A stretch of 64,000 nucleotides of DNA from Flavobacteriia bacterium. Its GTDB lineage: Bacteria > Bacteroidota > Bacteroidia > Flavobacteriales_D > Crocinitomicaceae. Position numbers and translations under genes: made by a program. Position 1 is the stretch's first letter. Each line of letters begins with the position of its first letter. Under the pieces are notes generated by a model that was not told the origin of the DNA, ran no database searches, and saw nothing but the letters and a program-made list of their open reading frames with translations. The stretch spans positions 184,548 to 248,547 of the forward strand of contig JACPDW010000020.1 in assembly GCA_016183815.1 (NCBI GenBank), read 5' to 3'. This document shows, in pieces, positions 1 through 10,306 of this stretch.

Positions 1-2
1 TA

Positions 3-533
3 AATGTTAGTAATGTTTTAATCTCTTTTATTCAAGATGACGCTATAGATGTAGATCAAAATTGGGCAGGTACTTTAGATAATTTTTATGTTATCAATAA
101 CACTGGTACTGGTTCTGATGAAGGTATGGAGATTGATGGTCCAGAAGGTACTTTAACTGATGGATATTTTACTATCAAAAATGGTACATGTATTATTTAT
201 GGTGGTGGTGAAGCAAGAGCTGATTTTAAATCTAAAGCTCAAGGAACGGTAGAAAATGTAACTTTTGGTAAAGCTAGAATTTCAGCAAGTTTTAATGATG
301 CGGATTGTACTGATAAATTAGATGCTTTTACGAATTTAGTTTCGGACAAATTAAAATTTGTTAATGCTAAATTTACAGAAATTAGTGTAGAAACTTCTAG
401 TACTTTATGTACTGTTCCTTCAAATTACAATACTGTTGCTGGGACATTTATGTCTTCAAATTCAGCAGCTACAGGGGCTGACAAATCAGTATTTAATTCT
501 TGGTCATGGACATCGATCAAAGGAAAATTATAA
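3..533 (+). CDS. C-terminal part of a hypothetical protein, 5' truncated by window edge
   Basis: Frame of the 126..533 ORF stays open to position 3 (NVSNVLISFIQDDAIDVDQNWAGTLDNFYV...); ends just before a TonB receptor gene. Confidence 0.6.
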   Translation, partial: NVSNVLISFIQDDAIDVDQNWAGTLDNFYVINNTGTGSDEGMEIDGPEGTLTDGYFTIKNGTCIIYGGGEARADFKSKAQGTVENVTFGKARISASFNDADCTDKLDAFTNLVSDKLKFVNAKFTEISVETSSTLCTVPSNYNTVAGTFMSSNSAATGADKSVFNSWSWTSIKGKL

Positions 534-606
534 ATAAGAAACACCAATCAACTATAAACATTCTGGTAATCTTTTGGTTACCAGATTTTTTAATTTAAAG
601 AAAAAT

Positions 607-3471
607 ATGAAAAAAATAATTTTAATTATTACATTGTTTTATTTGGGTTATGCCTTCCCACAAGGAACAATAAGAGGTGAAATTAAAGACAGTAAAACAG
701 GTTTGGCTGTACCTTTTGCAAAAGTGAAAGTAGAAGGATTAAATGCAGGTGCTGTTACTGATTTTGATGGATTGTTTAATTTGAAATTAAATGAGGGAAA
801 CTATCAATTAATCATCAATGTTTTGGACTATGAGGAACAAAAAAAATCTATTCAAGTAACAAATAATAAAGTACTAGAATTAAATATACAAATAAATCCA
901 TTTATCAAAGTAAAAGAATTAGAAGGAGCAACCGTAGTGGCTTTTAGAAAGACAGCGAATACTATTGCAGGAGATGACGCAAGAAGAAGAGAGTCAACTA
1001 ATGCAACTGACGGAATTTCTAAAGAACAAATGAAAGCCACTGGTGATGGCGATGTAGGTGAAGTTGCTCAAAGAGTTACAGGTGTTTCTGTTGAAGGTGG
1101 AAAACATGTTTACGTAAGGGGTTTAGGAGACAGATATACCAAAACAATTTTAAATGGAATGGAAATTCCTGGGTTAGATCCAGATAGAAACACTGTTCAA
1201 ATGGACGTTTTCCCAACAAATTTAATAGATAATGTAACTGTTTATAAAACATTTACTCCAAATTTAAACGGCGATTTTACTGGAGGTTTGGTAGATATTT
1301 CTACTAGAGATTTTCCATTAAAGAAGACAATTAGTTTTTCAGCAGGTTTTGGTTTTAATACTGAATCTACTTTCAATAAAAACTTCCTATCTTACAAAGG
1401 TGGGAAAACAGATTTTTTAGCTTTTGATGATGGTACAAGGGCTTTACCTGTAAGTCCAACAGCTAAATTTCCAGACCCTACACAAAACGATGAGACTTTG
1501 TCAACAATGACAAAATCATTTAATAAAACAATGGCACCTCAAAAAACCAAAAACTTTTTAGACCAAAATTATTCTTTCTCATATGGAGATCAATTAAATC
1601 TTAAAAAAATAGACTATGGTTACAACGTAGTTTTAAATTATAGATTGACAAATAGAATGTATGATTCTGTTCAATTCAATGAATATAGAAAAAGTACATT
1701 AAGTAATGAAACTGATTTAACTCCTTTTAATAAAGCTACTGGAACTCTTTGTGAAACTGATGTATTATGGACAATATTATTTGGTCAATCTGTTAAAATT
1801 GGGAAAAAATCCAAAATTTCCTTGGTTTTATTCCACACACAAAATGGAAAAAAATCTGCTTCTATAATAAAATCTGTTAATTATGAGATTAATCCTTCAA
1901 CTTTGTTAAAACAGAGTTTGCAATACAATCAAAGATCTATTTCTAATGCACAGTTAAATGGTTCACACTCTTTAAATAAATGGAAAGTAGAATGGAAATT
2001 GTCACCTACTTATTCAAAAATTAACGATCCTGATATCCGTTCAACAATCTTAGAAGAAATTAAGGGCGATGACGGTCAAATTTATTACGATTTAAATAAA
2101 AGTGTTGGTAGTGAAATAAGAAGAATTTATCGTGATTTAACTGAAATAAATTTAAGTGGGAAAATTGATTTTAAATATCAATTTAATGTATGGGACAGTT
2201 TAAAAAGTGATTTTTCTTTCGGAATAATCGATACGTATAAAAAAAGAAATTTTACCATCAGCGATTACGTATTTGATGTAGAAAACACAGACAAATTTAG
2301 TTCGGATCCAAACTTTTATTTTCAAGAAGAAAATATTTGGACCTCAGAAAGAGACCAAGGTACTTATGGAAGGGGTGAAAAACAATTAGCCAATACTTTT
2401 GTTGCTACACAAAACGTGATGGGTTTTTATTTGATGAACGACTTACCAATCACAACTAATTGGAAAGTGATTTACGGAGCTAGAATGGAAAAAGGAAACA
2501 ACACATATACAGGACAAAATAATAGTGGGTCTGTTAAATATAACAAACAAACAGTTTTAGATGAAATGAATATTTTACCTTCATTAAATTCTGTTGTTAA
2601 AATACCAGGAAAAGGAAGTAATGTTAGTAATATTAGAACCTCATATGCTAAGACATTGGCACGACCATCTTTCAGAGAAATTTCTGTTGCTCAAATTTAT
2701 GATCCTATCCAAAATAGAAGATATAATGGAAACATTGAATTAAAACAAACTACCATTCATAATTTAGATTTAAGATGGGAATATTTTTATGGTAGAACAG
2801 AATTATTATCTGCCAGTGTTTTCTATAAACGTTTTATTAATCCAATTGAAATCGTATCATTTGACTTAGCTCCTAATGAAGTGAAACCAGTAAACGCTGG
2901 AACAGCCGACGTTTATGGTGCTGAAGTTGAATTGAGAAAAGCCATTGGATTTAAAAAAGAACATCAATCTCATTTGAGTTTTGTAACGGGTATTAATTTT
3001 ACCTATGTTGTTTCTCGAATTGATATGAACAAAGTTCTAATTAATAAAGGTACTGAATTCGTTACTGAAAAATCATTAAGAGAAGAAAATGCACGTGAGG
3101 GAGAAGAAATTGGAAACTATAGACCTATGTACGGTCAGTCGCCATTTATTTTGAATGCTTTTACTACATTTAAAAATGATAAATTAGGATTGATTTTTAA
3201 TTTGAGTTATAATGTACAAGGTAAAAAATTAGCTATAATTGGGGTAGGAAGACTTCCTGATGTTTATGAAATTCCTTTCCATAGTTTAAATTGCAAAATA
3301 GGAAAAGACCTTGGTCAAAAGAAATTTTGGAATATTAGCATTGCTGCACAAAATATTTTAAATAGAACAAAAACACGTTCTTATATTTCACATCAAGCAG
3401 AAAATCAAATCTACGATAGTTTTTATCAAGGAATGACTTTTACAGCTGCAATTACCTATACAATTAAATAA
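607..3471 (+). CDS. TonB-dependent receptor with N-terminal carboxypeptidase-regulatory-like domain
   Basis: Signal peptide MKKIILIITLFYLGYAFPQ, GTIRGEIKDSKTGLAVPFAKVKVEG domain, plug motifs (VYVRGLGDRYTKTILNGMEIPG), beta-barrel-like C-terminus; start moved from 574 to 607. Confidence 0.85.
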   Translation: MKKIILIITLFYLGYAFPQGTIRGEIKDSKTGLAVPFAKVKVEGLNAGAVTDFDGLFNLKLNEGNYQLIINVLDYEEQKKSIQVTNNKVLELNIQINPFIKVKELEGATVVAFRKTANTIAGDDARRRESTNATDGISKEQMKATGDGDVGEVAQRVTGVSVEGGKHVYVRGLGDRYTKTILNGMEIPGLDPDRNTVQMDVFPTNLIDNVTVYKTFTPNLNGDFTGGLVDISTRDFPLKKTISFSAGFGFNTESTFNKNFLSYKGGKTDFLAFDDGTRALPVSPTAKFPDPTQNDETLSTMTKSFNKTMAPQKTKNFLDQNYSFSYGDQLNLKKIDYGYNVVLNYRLTNRMYDSVQFNEYRKSTLSNETDLTPFNKATGTLCETDVLWTILFGQSVKIGKKSKISLVLFHTQNGKKSASIIKSVNYEINPSTLLKQSLQYNQRSISNAQLNGSHSLNKWKVEWKLSPTYSKINDPDIRSTILEEIKGDDGQIYYDLNKSVGSEIRRIYRDLTEINLSGKIDFKYQFNVWDSLKSDFSFGIIDTYKKRNFTISDYVFDVENTDKFSSDPNFYFQEENIWTSERDQGTYGRGEKQLANTFVATQNVMGFYLMNDLPITTNWKVIYGARMEKGNNTYTGQNNSGSVKYNKQTVLDEMNILPSLNSVVKIPGKGSNVSNIRTSYAKTLARPSFREISVAQIYDPIQNRRYNGNIELKQTTIHNLDLRWEYFYGRTELLSASVFYKRFINPIEIVSFDLAPNEVKPVNAGTADVYGAEVELRKAIGFKKEHQSHLSFVTGINFTYVVSRIDMNKVLINKGTEFVTEKSLREENAREGEEIGNYRPMYGQSPFILNAFTTFKNDKLGLIFNLSYNVQGKKLAIIGVGRLPDVYEIPFHSLNCKIGKDLGQKKFWNISIAAQNILNRTKTRSYISHQAENQIYDSFYQGMTFTAAITYTIK

Positions 3472-3492
3472 TAAATATTTTGATTTTTTTTT

Positions 3493-3524
3493 AAACCTCA
3501 TTCTTTTTAGAGTGAGGTTTTTTT
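3493..3524 (+). terminator. Rho-independent terminator after TonB receptor
   Basis: AAACCTCATTCT-TTTT-AGAGTGAGGTTT (11/12 paired) followed by T-run. Confidence 0.75.
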
Positions 3525-3691
3525 GTTTATTTTTTTGAGTCTTTGTAAACTATATACTAGTAGAATTGGAAGTAACATAAGAGAATTTATATAATGTTTT
3601 TTAACGTGAACTGAGAATAATTATAGTTTTATTTTCATTTTGTTTAATAAATCAAACATAAGGTTTTAATTAATTCTCTAATTTTGTAAAT

Positions 3692-5947
3692 ATGGATTAT
3701 TTAAACGGTTTAAACGAAAAACAGAAAGATGCAGTGCTACATTATGAAGGACCTTCAATGGTTATTGCAGGTGCTGGCTCTGGAAAAACAAGAGTTTTAA
3801 CCTATAGAATAGCTCATATGCTTCATCTTGGTATTGATGCTTTTCAAATATTAGCTTTAACCTTTACTAATAAAGCTGCAAAGGAAATGTCTGAACGTAT
3901 TCAACATCTTTTACAAAATGAGGAATACAGAAATATTACTATGGGAACTTTCCATTCCGTATTTGCAAGAATTTTGCGGATTCATGCAGAAAAATTAGGT
4001 TATCCAAATCACTTTACTATTTATGATACAGAAGATTCAAAAAGTGTGCTAAAAGAAATAATTAAAGAATTTAACCTTGATAACACTAATTATAAACCTT
4101 CAGCAGTTTTAAGTAGAATTTCAGCAGCGAAAAACAATTTAATTTCTCCGGAATCTTATGCAGAAAATCGGGAGATTAATTTAGAAGACAAAATGTCTAA
4201 ACGTCCTCTTATTGGTAAGATTTATGAATATTACGCTGGTCGTTGTAAAAAATCGGGTGCAATGGATTTTGATGATTTATTATATCAAACAAATGTGTTA
4301 TTTAGAGATTATCCTGATGTTTTACAATACTATCAACATAAGTTTAGATATGTTTTAGTAGATGAATATCAAGATACCAATTATGCTCAATATTTAATTG
4401 TTAAAAAATTAGCGGCTGTTCATGAAAATATTTGTGTAGTAGGCGACGATGCACAAAGTATCTATTCGTTTAGAGGTGCAAATATTGAAAATATTTTGAA
4501 TTTTAGGAATGATTATCCTGATTATAAATTATTTAAGCTCGAGCAAAATTATAGAAGTACTAAAAATATTGTTGACGCAGCCAATAGCATAATCGTAAAA
4601 AATAAAAATCAAATTAAAAAAGACATTTGGACTGAAAATGAAGAAGGACAAAAAATTCAGGTCAACCAATTCCAAACAGATACAGATGAAGGAAAAGCAA
4701 TTGCGAGCAAAATAGTTGAGTATATAAATAAAAATCAAGAAGAATACCAAGATTTTGCTATATTATATAGAACAAACCGACAATCTCGTTCTTTTGAAGA
4801 GGCCTTTTTAAAAAGTTCAATTCCTTACAAAATTTATGGGGGTATCTCTTTTTATCAAAGAAAAGAAATTAAAGACCTGTTGGCTTATTTTCGATTGGTT
4901 ATTAATCCCAAAGACGAAGAAGCTTTAAAAAGAATTATTAATTACCCAAAAAGAGGAATAGGTAAATCCACTTTAGATAGTTTGTTTATCAAAGCGGCAG
5001 AAACAGGTTTAAGTGTTTGGGATATTTTAAGTGATATTCAAAATTACTCTATTGATTTAAATTATAATACCAAAGTGAAATTAGATGAATTTGCAAAAAT
5101 GATTTGGCGTTTTCATTTACAAGTGGATAAGTTAGACGCTTATAAGATAGCCATTGATATTGCAGAATCAAGTATGATTTTGAATGAATTAAAAGTTGAA
5201 AAAACTAAAGACAGTGATGGATTAGATAGATATCAAAATGTGGAAGAATTGATGTCAGGTATTCAAACGTTTAAAGAAAATGAAAATAATTCTTTAGCTG
5301 ATTATCTTTCAGAAATTTCCTTAATGACGGACATTGACAAGGAAAAAGAGGAAGACAAAAATAAAGTGGTATTAATGACGATTCATTCAAGTAAAGGACT
5401 AGAATTTAAACACGTTTTTGTTGTTGGTTTGGAAGAAAATTTATTTCCTTCGCAAATGGCCTTATCAGATAGAAAAGATTTAGAAGAAGAACGTCGATTG
5501 TTTTACGTTGCCATTACTAGAGCTCAAAAAACTTGTTCACTTAGCCACGTCAATATGCGTTTTGTTTGGGGAAATATGAATAGATCTGAACCTAGTCGTT
5601 TTATTTATGAAATTGAAGATGATTATGTTCAATTTAACAAAGAAATAAAAAATAATACTGGGAAATCATTAAATATCTTTTCTCAATTTGAAAATCAAGG
5701 GGGATTAAACAAAAAAACCGTTTTATATTCAAATTTAAAGCCAATTAGTCAAATCAATGACAATAATAAAGTTGAATTGCCAAAAGTTAAAGTAGGAAAT
5801 AATGTAATGCATTCACTTTTTGGTAAAGGAAAAGTAACTGATGTGATTGGATCTGGTATGGAAAAAAAAGTAGTGGTCTTTTTTCCAAAAAGTGGTAGTA
5901 AAACAATACTTTTACGTTATAGTAAATTAGAAATATTAGAAGATTAA
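3692..5947 (+). CDS. pcrA: ATP-dependent DNA helicase, UvrD/PcrA family
   Basis: GAGSGKTRVLTYRIAHML Walker A, VDEYQDTN, GDDAQSIYSFRGA, TIHSSKGLEFKHVFVVGLEE, VAITRAQ; TAATTTTG promoter-like motif just upstream. Confidence 0.92.
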   Translation: MDYLNGLNEKQKDAVLHYEGPSMVIAGAGSGKTRVLTYRIAHMLHLGIDAFQILALTFTNKAAKEMSERIQHLLQNEEYRNITMGTFHSVFARILRIHAEKLGYPNHFTIYDTEDSKSVLKEIIKEFNLDNTNYKPSAVLSRISAAKNNLISPESYAENREINLEDKMSKRPLIGKIYEYYAGRCKKSGAMDFDDLLYQTNVLFRDYPDVLQYYQHKFRYVLVDEYQDTNYAQYLIVKKLAAVHENICVVGDDAQSIYSFRGANIENILNFRNDYPDYKLFKLEQNYRSTKNIVDAANSIIVKNKNQIKKDIWTENEEGQKIQVNQFQTDTDEGKAIASKIVEYINKNQEEYQDFAILYRTNRQSRSFEEAFLKSSIPYKIYGGISFYQRKEIKDLLAYFRLVINPKDEEALKRIINYPKRGIGKSTLDSLFIKAAETGLSVWDILSDIQNYSIDLNYNTKVKLDEFAKMIWRFHLQVDKLDAYKIAIDIAESSMILNELKVEKTKDSDGLDRYQNVEELMSGIQTFKENENNSLADYLSEISLMTDIDKEKEEDKNKVVLMTIHSSKGLEFKHVFVVGLEENLFPSQMALSDRKDLEEERRLFYVAITRAQKTCSLSHVNMRFVWGNMNRSEPSRFIYEIEDDYVQFNKEIKNNTGKSLNIFSQFENQGGLNKKTVLYSNLKPISQINDNNKVELPKVKVGNNVMHSLFGKGKVTDVIGSGMEKKVVVFFPKSGSKTILLRYSKLEILED

Positions 5948-6019
5948 TTTTTTATTAATAAAATTAATTTTAACTTCGTCTATTAATTACATTAATTTAT
6001 AGTTAAAAAAAAGTGAATT

Positions 6020-7696
6020 ATGAAGATTGTTTTCATGTTAATATTATGTTTTTTTGTTGTAAATATTAATTACACACAAAATATTTCTATTAATGAATTG
6101 GAGAAAAACTTAAAAAAAGCGGAGAAAGAAAATCAACAGTCCGATGTTTGTTTTGTATTGATATCATTAGCAGACTATTATGCAAACAAAAATGAATCAA
6201 GAAAAGCAAATAAATATTACAAAAGAGCAATTGAAAAGTCAGAACATGAAAATTTAAATAAAGAATTGATTTACGCCTATTATCATTATGGATTATACCA
6301 ATATCAAAATAAAGAATTTGACCAATCGGTAACTTCACTTGAAAAAGCGTTGCAAATTAGTAAATCAAAACAAATCAATGATTATTTGTCTGTCGTTCAA
6401 ACCAAACTTAACGAAATTAAAAAAACAAAAGAAAACGAAGAAATAATAACTGAAAAATACAATAGTATAAAGTCTTTAGACAAAGAGGAAGTAGCGAAAA
6501 TGTTGGAAGAAGAGAAGAAAATCAAAGAACAAGAAAAACTTAAAAGTGAAAAACAAAAATTAGAAAAGTCAACATTTTTAGAGAAAATTAAAAACTTAAG
6601 TACTACAAATCAATTGATTGCATTGAAATTGGAATTTAAACAAAGAGAGCTACAAAAAAATGAGTTAGAAATTAGAAAAAATGAATTAGAAATTGACGTA
6701 TTAAATAAAGACAGAGAGCTGAAAAATATTGAGATAGCTAAAAAAGAAGCGGAAACAAAAATACAAAAAAATATAATTTGGTTTTCAGTTATCATGTCTT
6801 TATTATTATTGATTTTAGCAATTTTTATATATAGAGGTTTTGTTCAAAAACAATTAATTAACAGGCAGTTGAAAGATAAAAACGAAGTGATTGAAGCAAA
6901 AAATAAAGAAATTTTGGACTCTATTACTTATGCTAAAAGAATACAATCGGCAATTTTACCTCAACCAAAGTTGGTTAAGGAATTTTTTAAAGATTCTTTT
7001 ATTTTATACATTCCAAAAGATATTGTAGCAGGTGATTTTTATTGGCTTGAAAACAATGATAAAAATATTCTTTTTGCTGCTGCAGATTGTACTGGACATG
7101 GCGTACCTGGAGCAATGGTTTCAGTAGTTTGTAACAATAGTTTAAACAGGGCTGTGAGAGAATTTAAGTTACACGATCCAGGGAAAATATTAGATAAAAC
7201 AAGAGAGTTGGTCATACAAGAGTTTGAAAAATCTAATGACGAAGTAAAAGATGGAATGGACATTTCTTTGGTTTCTTTAAGCTATAAAAATAAAAAAAAT
7301 GTTAATGAATCTAATTTTGATTTGTCTTGGGCAGGAGCTCATAATTCTTTATGGCTTTTAAGAAATGGTGAATTGATTGAATTTAAAGGGGATAAACAGC
7401 CAATAGGGAAATTTTCCCATCCAAAATTATTTACTTCACATCAAATTGAAACAAAAGCAAATGATTGCATTTATATTTTTACTGATGGTTATGTCGATCA
7501 ATTTGGTGGAATTGGAATAACTCATTCTAAACCCCAAGGAAAAAAATTTAAATCATCTCAACTCAAAAGTCTCTTATTGAATATTTACAATCAACCAATG
7601 GACATTCAAAAAAATATACTTGAAGAACAATTGAACAAATGGAAAGGTGATTTAGAGCAGGTCGATGACGTCTGCATTATAGGAGTCCGACTATAG
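6020..7696 (+). CDS. TPR-containing SpoIIE/PP2C-type serine phosphatase
   Basis: TPR-like N-terminus, coiled coil, TM segment, then KRIQSAILP, DIVAGDFYWLE, AAADCTGHGVPGAMVS, DDVCIIGVRL. Confidence 0.85.
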   Translation: MKIVFMLILCFFVVNINYTQNISINELEKNLKKAEKENQQSDVCFVLISLADYYANKNESRKANKYYKRAIEKSEHENLNKELIYAYYHYGLYQYQNKEFDQSVTSLEKALQISKSKQINDYLSVVQTKLNEIKKTKENEEIITEKYNSIKSLDKEEVAKMLEEEKKIKEQEKLKSEKQKLEKSTFLEKIKNLSTTNQLIALKLEFKQRELQKNELEIRKNELEIDVLNKDRELKNIEIAKKEAETKIQKNIIWFSVIMSLLLLILAIFIYRGFVQKQLINRQLKDKNEVIEAKNKEILDSITYAKRIQSAILPQPKLVKEFFKDSFILYIPKDIVAGDFYWLENNDKNILFAAADCTGHGVPGAMVSVVCNNSLNRAVREFKLHDPGKILDKTRELVIQEFEKSNDEVKDGMDISLVSLSYKNKKNVNESNFDLSWAGAHNSLWLLRNGELIEFKGDKQPIGKFSHPKLFTSHQIETKANDCIYIFTDGYVDQFGGIGITHSKPQGKKFKSSQLKSLLLNIYNQPMDIQKNILEEQLNKWKGDLEQVDDVCIIGVRL

Positions 7697-7802
7697 GACG
7701 AACTAGAATGTATGACGGAATAGATCCCGATTATAAGAGTAAAAAATAAATAAAAATGTTCATTTTCGGGGTCGATGACGTCTGCATTATAGGAGTCCGA
7801 CT
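7661..7802. repeat. 32-bp direct repeat (7661-7692 and 7771-7802) duplicating the 3' end of the phosphatase gene
   Basis: GTCGATGACGTCTGCATTATAGGAGTCCGACT present twice; both copies encode VDDVCIIGVRL-stop. Confidence 0.9.
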
Positions 7803-8015
7803 TTAAACCTAACTTTTGCAATAGGAGCCCATAAAGGACGAACTATTTGCATTAGTTGGGTTAATCCCGATCTAGAAGTTGTTCTGGATTTTTAAATCCA
7901 GATTACAAATTCTTAATCGATTCTGCATTTTTTAATGCTGAATTTGGATAGGACGAACTAGAATGTATGACGGAATATATGACGGAATAGATCCCGATTA
8001 TAATCTCGAACTAGA
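7694..8015. repeat. Degenerate interspersed short repeats (AGGACGAACTA ... ATCCCGAT units)
   Basis: GGACGAACTA near 7695, 7837 and 7952; GAATGTATGACGGAATAGATCCCGATTATAA near 7704 and again near 7963 with an internal TATGACGGAA duplication. Confidence 0.75.
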
Positions 8016-8172
8016 AATTGTTATGGATTTGTTTTTTGTTAAATTTTACCATTGTCTTGACTGAGTTTATTTTATTTAAATAATTGCTTCCGTAATCTTT
8101 TGATGTATTTCTATTTTACAATCTGAAGTATGGGACAAAAAAGATAAGCGACTAGGAGAAAATGTTTCATAA

Positions 8173-9177
8173 TCATTTCTTTTTACTTTTTTGAATCAAT
8201 TGTTCTAATGCTTTTTGATCTTCTAAATCAGCTTCTTTTGCTTCTATTTTTTTGCGTTCTGCATCGAAATTTTCAAACTGTTTTGTAGCAATTTTTTTCA
8301 TTTCTTCATGGCATACACTTCCAGCGTTGTCGAGTAAAGGTTTTCTGCTAAATTGGATAACGTTGTCTGCTTCTTCTTCCCAAAAATACAAACTCAAGGG
8401 AATTTGGTCTTTTACCCTCAATTCTGCTGTATCTTAGAAAAGGGTAACTATGCGATTCAAGGTATCAATTTCGTCTTGACTTAAATAATTTTTAGCAATA
8501 AAAATGTCTTCTTTTCTTACTCTACTTCCTTTCCAGTTTGTTAATCCCATGTTGGGCAAATCAGCTTTTGCTCGGTTAACAATGAGTTCAGCCACTGTTT
8601 GTTGGGTAACTGCATAAAGCAATTTATTTTGAACGGTAGCAAAAAATTGTTCAGTTTTCTTATCTGTTTTGTCGTAATCTTGGCTCAAAACAAACAAATC
8701 TCTGACTTTTTGGTAGAAACGTTTTTCGGAAGCTCGAATATCACGGATGCGTGCTAGTAACTCATCAAAATAGTCTTTCCCAAATTCTTTCCCATGTTTT
8801 AAACGCTCATCATCCATCACAAAACCTTTGATGATAAATTCTTTTAAAGTCTGTGTAGCCCAAATTCGAAACTGTGTCGCTTGATGACTATTAACACGAT
8901 AACCAACAGCAATAACGGCATCTAAATTGTAGAATTCAAGATTTCTTTTAACTTGTCTTTTTTCCTCCTTATGAATTGTTTCCAAAATGGAAATAGTTGC
9001 CTCTTTTTGAAGTTCATTTGTTTCAAAAATATTTCCCAAATGTTTGCTAATCGCAGGGACTTCAACACCAAAAAGAGCTGCCATAGCTTTTTGAGTTAGC
9101 CAAAAAGTTTCATTTTCAAAGTGAACATCTACTTTAATTTTTCCTGCTTCGTTTTCGTATAATATAATTTGACTCAT
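8173..9177 (-). pseudogene. RhuM-like (virulence RhuM family) protein, interrupted by an in-frame TAA
   Basis: MSQIILYENEAGKIKVDVHFENETFWLTQKAMAALFGV...QATQFRIWATQTLKEFIIKGFVMDDERLK...; frame continues after TAA (8436-8434) as DTAELRVKDQIPLSLYFWEEEADNVI... Confidence 0.75.
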
Positions 9178-9400
9178 TAACTTATCTTTTGTTTTTGTGA
9201 GAAAATTAAATTTGGGCAGTATTAAATACTGAAACAACTTGTTTCAGAAGTTCAAAATACGCTTTCGATTTTAATATTTCTGTTGTTATGTTATTTGTCA
9301 TTGCTTGAATTTTTTATTGTTTTTCACTAATAAAGTAACAGCAATCGGTTTACGAGATCCTAAACTAAATATTTTACCTCCTTCTTTTCGAGATAATTCA

Positions 9401-9748
9401 TCACTTGCTATTCAAACTCCAAACTCGGCAACCATTCACAATCTCCACCGTTTGCACACTAACATTAATTATACTCAACAGCAAATCCAAAATATATCTC
9501 GGATTTCCAACTTCTTTCGCCCAATAATCACTTTCATTTGCCAACGCAACCAAATCAATACCAGTATCACTTCCTTCCAAATCATCCTTTCCTGGAAACT
9601 CATTCCACAGCCATACTTTTTTGAATTTATTCGCATAAATCGGGTCTGTCAATAAATATGCCTGTATTAAACGTTCAAAGCGATCGCCCTTGTCTTTTTG
9701 TGAAAAGGATATTTTTCGGTATTTTTCTAAGATTTTCGTAAAACTCAT
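9401..9748 (-). pseudogene. Remnant of a large DEAD-helicase/type ISP-like restriction-modification protein (N-terminus joined to a C-terminal-like tail)
   Basis: KGDRFERLIQAYLLTDPIYANKFKKVWLWNEFPGKDDLEGSDTGIDLVA is typical of the N-terminus; then KEVGNPRYILDLLLSIINVSVQTVEIVNG resembles the distal end. Confidence 0.5.
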
Positions 9749-10306
9749 GCTATAGTGAAAATGATATATGTCTTTTTAGATTAAAACTCAAAAATAGCAT
9801 TAAATATAATTAAATTTTATGAATGAATAAGAAAGTAATGAACTTTTTTTGTTTGAAAAAGTTTTATAAGTGATTTTTCAACCCATCCACCTCAGCAAGT
9901 ACACATTTGAATTTCTGTTTTTTCATAACAATTTTGTAATTCAAATTTAAAGAAAGAAGAAATTAAAAATCAAGAAAATGTAACTATTCATAGTTTAAAT
10001 TATTGGATAAAAAGTACAACAAACTTAAAAACAGTTCTCAAAATGAAACTAATACGAATAAAGTGTGTTAAATTTATTCAATTTACCTGTATCATTTAGT
10101 GTTTATAAACTCGTACTAATTTCCATTGACCAAAATCTTAGTTTTTTTCAAATTCATCACTTGAAGGGCTTTACTATAATCAAGTATAGCTTTGAGTATG
10201 TCATTTTTTGGTTGTGTAGTAGATTTAGGAAGTTTTTGAGGAGGTAACGTCTTAATCATAGGCCATATTTATTTGCTTTACAATAATTAACGCATGAATT
10301 TAAAAT

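Noticed and set aside
9305-9655. 116-aa plus-strand ORF
   Set aside because: Overlaps the restriction-enzyme remnant on the opposite strand, which has recognisable family motifs; the plus-strand product does not.
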